Source: ZC4RG30 sp963777735 (GTDB lineage: Bacteria; Pseudomonadota; Gammaproteobacteria; Steroidobacterales; Steroidobacteraceae). From it: a stretch of DNA of 64,000 nt. The translations under genes were made by a program, and so were the position numbers. The notes under the pieces were generated by a model. The model saw nothing but the letters and a program-made list of their open reading frames with translations, had not been told where the DNA came from and searched no databases. Every line of letters starts with the position of its first letter. The stretch's first letter is position 1. Below, piece after piece: positions 35,946-43,687 of this stretch. The stretch covers positions 992,001-1,056,000 of the forward strand of contig CAVZRQ010000008.1 in assembly GCA_963777735.1 (NCBI GenBank), given 5' to 3'.

Positions 35946-36620
35946 TCAGACTTTTGGACGGGTCATCAACCCCCGGCTTTCAAGGTCTCGCACGGCTTCG
36001 GCCTCGCGCGCCAGGGCGCGCTTGACCGAGGGGCGCTCCAGGGTCCGTGCGTAGTGCGCAGCCACGCGGGGAAATGGCACTGGATCAAAACCCGCTCCGG
36101 TAATCCGGAACCAGACCCAGTTCAAGTAGGCGTCGAGCACTGACCACTGCTGACCTGCCAGCCAGGGCTGGTGTTCCAGCCGCGCCTCAAGACGGTTCAG
36201 CTGGAAGGCCATCATCTCGTGTGCCTTCGCCCGCAGCGCAGCCGCACCCTCGGCGTGGTCAATCAGGATCTGCGAATAGGCGATGCGCGTGACGATGGGA
36301 TGCAGGTCTGCACTGAACGACACCAGATCCCCGAGAAACCGCGCGCGGTCCAATGGTGTTTCCCTTTGGGGAAACAGCACTGCCTCCGGAAAGATTTCAT
36401 CCAGAAAACCCAGGATCGCGACGGTCTGGACGATGGGCTGGCCATCCACCAGCAGTACCGGAACCTTGCCAGAGGGATTGCGCGCGAGGAACTCCGGCTT
36501 GCGGTGGTCGCCAGCCATGAACGCGATGAGATGTGTCTCGAAAGGCGCGCCGGTTTCTTCGAGCGCGATCAACGACACGCGCGGGCAGGAACCGGGAGAG
36601 AAAAAAAGCTCGAGTTTCAT
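35946..36620 (-). CDS. glutathione S-transferase
   Basis: 224 residues from the ATG at 36620 (AAGGAAA site). The N-terminal thioredoxin-like domain (1-80) has LFFSPGSCPRVSLIALEE, NPSGKVPVLLVDG and the glutathione-contact segment PIVQTVAILGFLDE. The C-terminal helical domain follows. The SPGSCPRVS start places it near the beta-class bacterial GSTs, whose Cys near position 10 forms a mixed disulfide with glutathione. It acts in the cytoplasm on electrophiles or in ring-cleavage steps. It follows an MFS gene on the same strand with a 30-base gap. Confidence 0.93.
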   Translation of the reverse strand: MKLELFFSPGSCPRVSLIALEETGAPFETHLIAFMAGDHRKPEFLARNPSGKVPVLLVDGQPIVQTVAILGFLDEIFPEAVLFPQRETPLDRARFLGDLVSFSADLHPIVTRIAYSQILIDHAEGAAALRAKAHEMMAFQLNRLEARLEHQPWLAGQQWSVLDAYLNWVWFRITGAGFDPVPFPRVAAHYARTLERPSVKRALAREAEAVRDLESRGLMTRPKV

Positions 36621-36650
36621 GCGTATTTCCTTGGACGAGCTCACCCACAT

Positions 36651-37799
36651 TCACGGTGCGCGTATGGCGGATGGCAATCGGGCGAAGCAGAATACCGCAA
36701 CGGCAGCCAGACAGGCCGCAGCCATGGCCAGGGCCTCGTAGCCGAATGAGTTGACGAGGGTTCCGCCCAGGAACGGTCCAATTGCCGAACCCACCATCAG
36801 CATCGCCGGGGTGCCCGTCAGCGCACGGCCGCTTGCGTCGAGGCGCGCCAGCAGTCCGAACGCGAAGGTGTGGGTGAATATCATCACCGCGGCGAGGAAC
36901 GCGGCGCCGAAGGCGTAGGGGCCAAATGCCGGTGAGACCATGATGGCCACGGCAAGGGCCAACTGCACCAAGGGCCCGACGATGAGCACCTTGCGTGCCG
37001 ACAGCCGCTTTTGCGTCAGCGCCGCCAGTGCGGCCGGCAGCAGGTTCACGAGCCCCAGCGCAATGAGCACGCCATTGATCGAGGCGCGTTCGAACCCGCG
37101 ATGCGTGCCGACGCCTTCCAGGAAGCTGAAGATCATGGCCTGCACCAGCGTCATGCAGGAAATCCCGACGATCCCGAACCAGACCACCCTGGGCAGTGGC
37201 GCGGGCCTGGATACTTGCAGCGCCGGGCTGCCCGCAGAATCGGCAGCGGGCGAAGGAAAGGCCAGCAGTGCGGCCACGGCACCCAGGGCCATGACGCCCG
37301 CGAAGGCGAGAAACAGCACCGAACCACCCCGCGCAGCAATCAGCTGCGGCGTGCCCGCGAGGAAGATCACCGCGAACACGCCGAGCGCCATCCCGACGAT
37401 GGCGAACAGCCGATGCGGATTCGCGCTGCGCGCGATGGTGCCGTGCGTGACGCTCAAGGCGGCCCCCGCCGCCGCACCCGCAACCCCATGCAGCGCCGCG
37501 AGCTGTGCGTAATCCGTGGTGCCCGCGGCAATCCAGAAAGCCAGCGCCGAGACGCCGAACCCGATTCCCGCCACCCAGCGACCGCGCAGATGCTGAATGC
37601 GGGGCGCCAGGATCGCACTGGCCAGCACTGCGCCCGTGAGAAACAGCGTGGGCAATCCGCCCGCCTGCTGCGGGTCGAACCCATAGTGGGCAATGAGTGC
37701 GCCCACCCAAACGGAGAGCGCCACCAGATCCACCATGCCGGCACAGTGCGCGATCATCAACGCGATGTAGCCGCGTTTGCTGTCAACGGGAATTGCCAC
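36651..37799 (-). CDS. MFS transporter
   Basis: 382 residues, GTG start at 37799 with GAGGATTACCC upstream. Twelve predicted helices. The first is GYIALMIAHCAGMVDLVALS, later segments include LALGLVNLLPAALAAL and FALGLLARLDASGRALTGTPAMLMV. Motif A is weak, so the subfamily cannot be named. It shares a strand with the GST (30 bases) and could export a glutathione conjugate or import its substrate; that is inference. Confidence 0.8.
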   Translation of the reverse strand: MAIPVDSKRGYIALMIAHCAGMVDLVALSVWVGALIAHYGFDPQQAGGLPTLFLTGAVLASAILAPRIQHLRGRWVAGIGFGVSALAFWIAAGTTDYAQLAALHGVAGAAAGAALSVTHGTIARSANPHRLFAIVGMALGVFAVIFLAGTPQLIAARGGSVLFLAFAGVMALGAVAALLAFPSPAADSAGSPALQVSRPAPLPRVVWFGIVGISCMTLVQAMIFSFLEGVGTHRGFERASINGVLIALGLVNLLPAALAALTQKRLSARKVLIVGPLVQLALAVAIMVSPAFGPYAFGAAFLAAVMIFTHTFAFGLLARLDASGRALTGTPAMLMVGSAIGPFLGGTLVNSFGYEALAMAAACLAAVAVFCFARLPSAIRAP

Positions 37800-37823
37800 G
37801 GGTAATCCTCTGTCTTGTGCGTA

Positions 37824-38381
37824 CTAGCGGACGAATCCGTATTTCTTTCCCAGCGCCTGATTGCCGGATTCGAGGATGATCTCGCGCCGTGAGATCTTCC
37901 ATTGCCCCCCTGCTTTCACGTATTTGTCCACGTAGCGGCTGATGCTCAGCGTCTGCGGCCCCAGTTCCTTGTCATTGATGAGCGTTACCACATAACAACT
38001 GCCCTCTGCCGTCGAGGGCCCGGTCAGCGTCACCACGCGATTGCTGATCACATGCCGCATGATCGAGGAGAACTCGCCATCGGGCCCGGGTGGTGCACCG
38101 AAGCGTTCGTGATCGCGTTTGGCTTGCTGGATGAACGCCTGCCGGCCTTTGACGATTGCAGGCCGGCCCTTGCCCGTTCCGATCTCGCCGTCTTCCGTGA
38201 AGAGGTCCGCATACTGCTCGGGCGTGCCGAAGTCATGCACCACTCCGTAACGATCCATCAGTTCCATGATCAGGAACCGGTCTTCCGCCTCGCTCGCTGC
38301 TGACAGGAGCGGGAAGAACAGGCACGCCGCTGCCAGGATCTGCACAAGACTTCTGTTCCGGACTCTGATTGTTCCCTGCAT
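37824..38381 (-). CDS. secreted SnoaL-like protein
   Basis: 185 residues from the ATG at 38381 (AAAGGGGAA site); the frame is open to 38510. Signal peptide ends LLSAASEAED. A single NTF2-like domain follows, with FLIMELMDRYGVVHDFGTPE, YADLFTEDGEIG, and the final strands KYVKAGGQWKISRREI, as in SnoaL_4 proteins related to ring-hydroxylating dioxygenase small subunits and polyketide cyclases. Its stop lies 24 bases before the MFS gene start at 37799 on the same strand. Divergent from the DUF6152 gene, with a 100-base gap. Activity not assignable. Confidence 0.88.
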   Translation of the reverse strand: MQGTIRVRNRSLVQILAAACLFFPLLSAASEAEDRFLIMELMDRYGVVHDFGTPEQYADLFTEDGEIGTGKGRPAIVKGRQAFIQQAKRDHERFGAPPGPDGEFSSIMRHVISNRVVTLTGPSTAEGSCYVVTLINDKELGPQTLSISRYVDKYVKAGGQWKISRREIILESGNQALGKKYGFVR

Positions 38382-38481
38382 GTGATTCCCCTTTTTCGGA
38401 TTGCGGCTATCGCCGTTTACTTCCTGCCGTCTCGCGGTATTATTCCTCGTTCTAGGAAAAAAGTATCCGGGGGACTTGGTT

Positions 38482-38931
38482 ATGGGCATTGCCACGCGAC
38501 TCCAACGCATCCTTGGCGCATTTCTGGCTGTGAGCCTCGCGGCAACCGCCGGCGCGCATCACTCCACCGCCGAGTTCGACTACACCAAGCAGGTGACCAT
38601 CCAGGGCACCGTCAAGGAAGTGCAGTGGACCAACCCGCACTCCTTCATCCAGCTCCTGGTGGAGGGCAAGGACAAGAACACGGTCGAGTGGTCGGTGGAA
38701 ATCGGCTCGCCCACGCTGAATATCGCCATGGGCTGGAAGAAGAACAGCGTGAAGCGTGGCGACGTGGTGACGATGAACCTCTCGCCGGCACGCAATGGCA
38801 GGCCGTACGGTACGCTGCGTGTGCTCACCTTCGCGGACGGACGCGAACTCAACGGTGTGGCCGGGCGGGTGAGAACCCGCCAGCCCCTGCCCCGCCACCG
38901 GTACAGGAGAAGTAGCCCGTGCGCCGCCTGA
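38482..38931 (+). CDS. DUF6152 family secreted protein
   Basis: 149 residues from the ATG at 38482 (GGGGGA site); the upstream frame to 38401 lacks a leader. Signal peptide ends TAGAHHST, then the family core TIQGTVKEVQWTNPHSFIQL, GSPTLNIAMGWKKNSVKRGD and GTLRVLTFADGREL. The HH directly after cleavage is again present. Its stop lies within the start of the next gene (13-base overlap), so the two are coupled. Together they correspond to the two halves of the fusion protein at 9802. Confidence 0.9.
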   Translation: MGIATRLQRILGAFLAVSLAATAGAHHSTAEFDYTKQVTIQGTVKEVQWTNPHSFIQLLVEGKDKNTVEWSVEIGSPTLNIAMGWKKNSVKRGDVVTMNLSPARNGRPYGTLRVLTFADGRELNGVAGRVRTRQPLPRHRYRRSSPCAA

Positions 38932-40379
38932 TCTGGTGTCTGGTCCCGATCCTCGCCCTTCAACTGGCAGGATGCAGCTCGCATTCTGCCGAAGCGGCCT
39001 CTGCCCCTCGCTCGCCCGATGACCTGCTCGGCATCTGGGTGCCGGATGCCGCTCCGCGAACGCTCACGGCAAACGGTGCGGCACCGCCCCTGACCAAGGA
39101 TGCCGCGGCAGTGTACGCAGAGCACAAGCAACGTTTCGCGAAAGGCGATGCGGGCTACGACCCGACTTCCTGGTGTGCAGGGCCAGGCATGCCGCGGATG
39201 CTGACCATGCCGTATCCCTTCGAGATCCGGAAGTCAGGCGATCATCTGGCGTTCATCCATGGCTGGTATCGCTGGTTCCGCGCCGTCGACCTGAACGGGC
39301 CGAATGTCGTGGACCCACAGCTGCCGCTGACGATGGGCTTTCCCGTGGGCCGCTTCGAGGGCAATGTCCTCGTGATCCGCACGGTGGGGCTCACCGACAC
39401 TACGGTGCTGGATGCCAGCGGGTTGCCGCACTCGGACCAGATGGTGCTCACCGAAAGGCTGCGCGTGCTGCCAGATGGCCGGCTGGAAAACCGCATGACC
39501 ATCGAAGACCCGGACACCTTCACGCGTGCCTGGGAGACGGTGCTTACTTTCCATCGTGATCCGGCAGCGCGCGTTACGGACGACGTTTGCCCCGACCGGA
39601 TGGCGAAGGGAGAACCAGCCGAACGCATTACTGCCGCAGCCCCCAGGCCAACTGCACGCGCCGTGCCTCCTCCGAGCCCAAAGGCGGCGCCGGTAACACC
39701 CCGCTTCACCGGCATGTGGGAGCCGAAGACCTTCGGCTTCATGGTGTCGGAGTCGAAGCTCTCCGCCAGTGGCAAGGCTCTCGTCGACCGCAACGCAGCG
39801 GCGATGGCCGGGGGCCGCATCATGCAGACCGCCTGGACCTCGTGCCGTCCGGGTGCGGTGTCGACGATGACCATGCCGCGGGAACGGATCCTCGTCCTCG
39901 AAGCGGCCGATGAGGTCACGATCCTCTACGAAATGCCGCGCATGGTCCGCCGCATCCGCATGGGCGGCGAGCATCCCCAATCGCTGACGGCCAGCTACGT
40001 GGGCGATTCCATCGGCCGCTGGGAGGGAAACACGCTGGTGGTCGACAGCGTCGGGTTCAACGGCTATGCCGAGCTGGACGCGCGTGGCCAGCCGACGAGC
40101 CCGCAGCTGCACACGGTGGAGCGCTTCACGCCAGCTGCCGATGGCGGCATCGACATCGCCGTGACGATCACCGATCCGGAGTACTACTCGGAGCCCGTCA
40201 ACATCAAGCGCAGCTGGAAGAAGAATGCCAGCCGGCACCCGCTCGAGTACGACTGCATGGAGAACCCGCGCGAGGAAGACTTCGAGACTGCCTACTACGT
40301 GCGCGAGCAGTACAAACCAGTGTGCTATCGCGTCGAGGGCAAGGGTATGGAACTGTCGAAAATGGTCTGCAACAAATAA
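38919..40379 (+). CDS. lipoprotein with two repeats of the FEGNxLVxxxVGxxG domain
   Basis: 486 residues from a GTG at 38919. The leader ends at lipobox LAGC. Two repeats of about 190-200 residues follow. The first has LLGIWVPD, VGRFEGNVLVIRTVGL and RMTIEDPDTFTRAWE. The second has FTGMWEPK, IGRWEGNTLVVDSVGF and AVTITDPEYYSEP. Between them lies a Pro-rich linker (APRPTARAVPPPSPKAAPVTP). The C-terminus is charged and cysteine-containing (EYDCMENPREED). The same repeat forms the C-terminal half of the protein at 9802. Function unknown. Confidence 0.85.
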   Translation: MRRLIWCLVPILALQLAGCSSHSAEAASAPRSPDDLLGIWVPDAAPRTLTANGAAPPLTKDAAAVYAEHKQRFAKGDAGYDPTSWCAGPGMPRMLTMPYPFEIRKSGDHLAFIHGWYRWFRAVDLNGPNVVDPQLPLTMGFPVGRFEGNVLVIRTVGLTDTTVLDASGLPHSDQMVLTERLRVLPDGRLENRMTIEDPDTFTRAWETVLTFHRDPAARVTDDVCPDRMAKGEPAERITAAAPRPTARAVPPPSPKAAPVTPRFTGMWEPKTFGFMVSESKLSASGKALVDRNAAAMAGGRIMQTAWTSCRPGAVSTMTMPRERILVLEAADEVTILYEMPRMVRRIRMGGEHPQSLTASYVGDSIGRWEGNTLVVDSVGFNGYAELDARGQPTSPQLHTVERFTPAADGGIDIAVTITDPEYYSEPVNIKRSWKKNASRHPLEYDCMENPREEDFETAYYVREQYKPVCYRVEGKGMELSKMVCNK

Positions 40380-40394
40380 GCCGAGGAGACGAAG

Positions 40395-40745
40395 ATGCGT
40401 ACAACCTTTCGTAGTTTGATTCTGGCCGCGCTGGCTGTTGGCGCCACGCCAGCACTGATCTCGCCGGTTCTCGCCGGAGAGGCCCCCGCAGCGCCCGCTG
40501 CACCCGCCGCGCCGTCTGCACACTATTCCGTGTCGTCTACCACCGTGGGCAAGATGCTGGACGATCCGGCTGCGAATGCACTGCTGAAGAAGATGATCCC
40601 GTCGGTGTATGCCAACGAGATGTTCCAGACGATGGGCCGTGATCTGACCCTGAAGGATATCCAGCAGTACGAAGGCGAAGCGCTCAGCGACGCGAACCTG
40701 GAAAAGATCCAGGCGGAACTGAACAAGATCCCCGCCAAGCCCTGA
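40395..40745 (+). CDS. small secreted protein, helical (116 aa)
   Basis: The ATG at 40395 has a clear GAGGAG site. Signal peptide (FRSLILAALAVGATPALIS to VLAGE) is followed by an Ala/Pro-rich stretch and a helical domain with HYSVSSTTVGKMLDDPAANALLKKMIPSVYANEMFQ, split by a turn, and a LTLKDIQQYEGEALSD segment. No cysteines. It lies 15 bases behind the DUF6152 pair and probably belongs to that operon. Function unknown, although similar C-terminal pieces occur in other proteobacterial secreted proteins. Confidence 0.8.
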   Translation: MRTTFRSLILAALAVGATPALISPVLAGEAPAAPAAPAAPSAHYSVSSTTVGKMLDDPAANALLKKMIPSVYANEMFQTMGRDLTLKDIQQYEGEALSDANLEKIQAELNKIPAKP

Positions 40746-40787
40746 CGAACCGGTCTCTGCCGGATATGGGCTGCCGCCCGCCCATGC

Positions 40788-40812
40788 CAGCCGGGGTCTG
40801 AGGCCCCGGCTG
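40788..40812 (+). terminator. GC-rich stem-loop after the DUF6152 operon
   Basis: CAGCCGGGG at 40788-40796 and CCCCGGCTG at 40804-40812 form a perfect 9-base stem with a 7-base loop, 43 bases after the stop at 40745. There is no T-run, so termination would be imperfect or Rho-assisted. Confidence 0.5.
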
Positions 40813-40820
40813 ACGGGCCG

Positions 40821-41110
40821 GCGCTGCAAGTGTGCCGCCGCAACAACGGCGCGGCGGGAGTCACGGGCATGCTTCTGTACCAACGCCCGTGGTTCTTCCA
40901 GATCCTGGAAGGTGAGCAGGAAGCGCGCGATTTCGGTGAATGGACCATGGGCCGTGCTGATCTCAGCCTGCAAGAGCTGAGGGGAATTCCCGGCCTGAAC
41001 GACTTCTTCTCCAAGGGAACCGCCTGGACTGAGCTTGATCCCGGGCGAGCGAAGTCGCTGCTGGAGGCCTTTCGCTCAGGCCAATGGCGCGCCTCCCTTT
41101 CAACGCCGGG
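40821..41110 (+). pseudogene. remnant of a BLUF blue-light sensor domain
   Basis: The translation from about 40821 reads ALQVCRRNNGAAGVTGMLLY, then FFQILEGEQEA, which match the BLUF pattern of helix 1, strand 2 and strand 3. The next block of the domain, the helix with the D-R-H region, is missing, and the sequence jumps to FGEWTMGRADL, the family's final strand. The first strand with the flavin-contact tyrosine is absent. The frame runs on into antisense of the RnfD-like gene. No start codon with a ribosome site exists. I read this as a decayed photoreceptor gene, although a short divergent version cannot be excluded. Confidence 0.6.
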
Positions 41111-41966
41111 CTATTGTCCGCCACGCAGCGGAATGATCTCCCTGAGGAAGACTGCCGTCTTTTTCGGGAATGCATGCTGTGATCGGCGATGGACGCGCTG
41201 CCAGGCCTCCCAGATGTTCGCCACGAGCACGCCGGCAAGCAGGAAATACACCGCCCCGAAGGCCATGAACACCGCGTAGCCGGTTACTGCGGCGATGATC
41301 CCGAAAACCCACTGCCCCTGGTATTTGGAGGGCGACGTCGGCGGATCGGTCAGGATGATCAGCGAGAAGAAAAGCACCGCATCGATGTCTGGCGATCTGA
41401 AGATCTCGGCGACGTGGCGCGGGTCTCCGAGGAATGCCGTGGCGGAGAACAGGCAGAAATACGCACCGAGGAACGAGAGCACGAGCGGCAGCTTGTTGAC
41501 GCGGCTCGTAAGGTAAAGCCCACCGCCGAGCAGCACGGCGCGCAGCCACAGGGGCGAGACCTCTGGTAACGCGCCCCACCAGCTTTGGCCGTGGGGAAGC
41601 AGGTAGGACATCAGACACCAGCGCGAGCGCCGCGGGGTTGAACACGTTGGCCTGGTGCGTGCGCAGCACGTACTTGCTCAGAACCGCGACCACCGACGTG
41701 ACGACCGGCACGATCACAGGCTCCTGTGCACGCATGACCATCGCCACGATCATCGCCGTGAGGACGGCGCCGCTGGGATACTCCCAGACGCCCTTTCGCA
41801 GCCGCAGGATGACGAGATCCACGATGCCCGCCGCGAGCATGGCCGCGCCCATGTTCAACACCACCACCCGGGCCCCCTCGCCTGGTGCGGCAATCGCCGC
41901 GAGGAGAACGAGAAGAATCGTCAGCAGTCCCTTGGGCGACTTGAGAAAGTGGATCAATTTATGCAT
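41111..41966 (-). pseudogene. RnfD/NqrB-like membrane subunit, interrupted by a one-base frameshift
   Basis: From ATG 41966 the first frame gives MHKLIHFLKSPKGLLTILL, WEYPSGAVLTAMIVAMVM and HQANVFNPAALALV, the N-terminal half of the NQR2/RnfD fold. After about 41616 the frame becomes nonsense. The second half is in the next frame (41611-41111): MSYLLPHGQSWWG, LGAYFCLF, and IILTDPPTSPSKYQGQWVFG, the RnfD ATDPVTAP-type motif. Deleting one base at 41613-41615 fuses them into a 284-residue protein. Homologues carry electrons across the membrane through flavins. This short form lacks the loop with the covalent FMN threonine of RnfD. It overlaps the ApbE gene by 8 bases. Sequencing error or true lesion is undecided. 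Confidence 0.78.
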
Positions 41967-42804
41967 TCCCGAAGACCTTCGTGCGGTGTCGTTCAAGTGT
42001 CGGCGTGATGATGAGGCCCTGCAATCCCGTGCGGTCGAGCAAGGCGATGCCCTGCGCCGGGCCAAGCACGAAGGCTGCCGTCGCCATGGCGTCCGCCAGC
42101 ATGGCGTTGGGAGCGATGACTGTCGCACTCGCCACACGCATCTCGGCGGCGGCGTCGCGCGGGTCGAGAATGTGCGTGCCGCGCTCGTAATCCCCTGAGG
42201 TGCAGACCGCGCGGTCCGACACGAGGATTCGATCCACCAGTTCATCGCGGTGGCGAGGATGGCGGATGCCCACACTCCAGGGCTCGCCCCTTGAATTGCG
42301 CCCACCGCAGTAGATGTCGCCGCCGGCGTCGATGCAGAAATCATGGAAGGTCTGCAGCTCCCGGGCCGCGGCATCCACGGCGAGACCCTTGGCCACGGCG
42401 CCAAGGTCCAGTGTCAGGGCGCGTTTCAGCAGGATGGTGCGTTCCCGCGCATCGAGCACCACATCGCGGAAGCTGGTCTCATCTGTTCCAGACGCCGTGA
42501 TCGTGGCGCCGGTGACGTAGTGCCGGTTGTAACCACGGGCGGACATGCGGCTTCCCAGAGTCGGGTCAAAAGCGCCCAGTGTTTCGTTGGCCACTTTCAG
42601 CGCGAAGCTCACGGCTTCGAAAAGGAGGGTGCTGACGCGAGTGGGCTCACCCACAGGCAGCCTGCGCAGTTCACTGGCCGGGTCGAACCGGGAGCACACC
42701 GCCTCCACCTGCCGAAACCACTCGAAAGCCTGCGTGAAAACAGTCGGTGGCGCGTCGACTTCGATGGAAACAATGGTGCCCATCACAGCCATGCTGCGGA
42801 TCAC
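41959..42804 (-). CDS. apbE: FAD:protein FMN transferase (ApbE)
   Basis: 281 residues. ApbE cleaves FAD and attaches FMN to a threonine or serine of extracytoplasmic FMN-binding proteins. Landmarks: AVMGTIVSIEVDAP at the start, FDPTLGSRM, LDLGAVAKGLAVDAAA, CIDAGGDIYCGG, and HILDPRDAAAEMRVASATV with NAMLADAMATAAFVLG. No signal peptide is seen, so membrane targeting is unclear: the usual ApbE has a leader. A GTG at 42804 overlaps the previous stop (GTGA); ATG 42792 is alternative. It sits between its probable target, the FMN-binding protein, and the RnfD-like gene. Confidence 0.94.
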   Translation of the reverse strand: MIRSMAVMGTIVSIEVDAPPTVFTQAFEWFRQVEAVCSRFDPASELRRLPVGEPTRVSTLLFEAVSFALKVANETLGAFDPTLGSRMSARGYNRHYVTGATITASGTDETSFRDVVLDARERTILLKRALTLDLGAVAKGLAVDAAARELQTFHDFCIDAGGDIYCGGRNSRGEPWSVGIRHPRHRDELVDRILVSDRAVCTSGDYERGTHILDPRDAAAEMRVASATVIAPNAMLADAMATAAFVLGPAQGIALLDRTGLQGLIITPTLERHRTKVFGNA

Positions 42805-43559
42805 GGAGCAGGTACCGTGGCTGCGGGCGCGATCTCCGCCTTCTTCAACGCTTCTACCAGTCCGAAGTAGTACGCGTTGGCACTTACCGTCGCGCGCGAG
42901 ACCTTGTCGACATCGGGGCTCTGCAGATCGACGGGCTGATAAATGATGCCGTCAATCACGGAGCAGGGATAACGCGTATCGCAATTGAGGATGCCGGAGT
43001 CGACGATCCTGCCCTGCCTGATGGTTACCCAGGCTTCGATGTCCCCATGGCGGGATTGGCCCCAGCCGGTGTAGTAGCCGTCTCGCCAGATGGATAGTTG
43101 AACAGGCTCTGCCGCCTCGACTGCAGCACCGGCAACAGGTTCGGGCTCGGACACTTCTTCGGCAGCAAGCGGGGTGAGGGCAACCACCGGGGGCTTGGCC
43201 GGTTCCGGTGTGGTTGGCGTTTTCGCAGAACCCGTAACTGCAGTTGGAGTTGGAGTTGGAGTTGGGACGGGAAATGGAGCTGTACTTGGCGAAGCTGCCG
43301 ATGGGGCAGGCGCAGTCGGCTGGGGTTCGACCTCCAGGCGCGCAACCGGCGCGGACACCAGCATGGCGGGGTCTCTGTGCGCCGGTCCTTCCGGCCGTCG
43401 CGCCTGTGTTTCGCTTCCCAGGCGCCGAGCTTCCTCACGCGTGCGGAAGTATCCCGCAGCATAGACCGTCAGGATGGCCGCGCAGCTGGCGGCCACCAGT
43501 TCGTTTGATATGCGACCTTTCCGCCCCCCTTTGGACACGGAATGGAGTCTAGCTGGCAT
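42801..43559 (-). CDS. membrane-anchored FMN-binding domain protein
   Basis: 252 residues. One membrane helix (about 19-37, LVAASCAAILTVYAAGYF), then a Pro/Thr/Ala-rich linker of about 100 residues with a PTPTPTPT repeat, then an FMN-binding domain (about 165-245) with YTGWGQSRHGDIEAWVTIR, VIDGIIYQPVD and DKVSRATVSANAY. The last is the flavin attachment segment; the canonical SGATxT reads SRATVS here, so Thr (or Ser two further on) would carry FMN. It probably projects into the periplasm and passes electrons outward. It lacks a good ribosome site, and it precedes apbE with a 4-base overlap. Confidence 0.85.
   Translation of the reverse strand: MPARLHSVSKGGRKGRISNELVAASCAAILTVYAAGYFRTREEARRLGSETQARRPEGPAHRDPAMLVSAPVARLEVEPQPTAPAPSAASPSTAPFPVPTPTPTPTAVTGSAKTPTTPEPAKPPVVALTPLAAEEVSEPEPVAGAAVEAAEPVQLSIWRDGYYTGWGQSRHGDIEAWVTIRQGRIVDSGILNCDTRYPCSVIDGIIYQPVDLQSPDVDKVSRATVSANAYYFGLVEALKKAEIAPAATVPAP
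43243..43266. repeat. four hexanucleotide repeats coding for Pro-Thr
   Basis: GTTGGA occurs four times in a row (the last copy ends GGG) on the plus strand, giving PTPTPTPT in the linker of the FMN-binding protein. Because the unit is six bases, changes in copy number keep the frame and only alter linker length. Confidence 0.8.
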
Positions 43560-43642
43560 TTAACTGTGTAGATCTGTCATCCGAAGAAAAGCGTGCGAGG
43601 CAGCCCACCGCGCAGGCATGTGACCTACGCAGCCAAAGGGCA

Positions 43643-43670
43643 CCCTGCTGGCTTTCCGCAGCCAGCAGGG
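43643..43670 (-). terminator. perfect 11-base stem-loop after the TonB-dependent receptor
   Basis: CCCTGCTGGCT at 43643-43653 and AGCCAGCAGGG at 43660-43670 pair exactly around a 6-base loop, 18-45 bases beyond the receptor stop. No T-run follows in the reading direction, so it may attenuate rather than end transcription into the FMN-binding gene. Confidence 0.5.
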
Positions 43671-43687
43671 AATCCCGATTGTCGCGT

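Noticed and set aside
39234..40973. 579-codon open frame on the minus strand
   Set aside because: Antisense to the lipoprotein at 38919 and the small secreted gene at 40395; no start site and strongly biased composition (Arg, His, Gly).
43243..43266. hexanucleotide tract as a phase-variation switch
   Set aside because: The unit is a multiple of three, so gain or loss cannot shift the reading frame.
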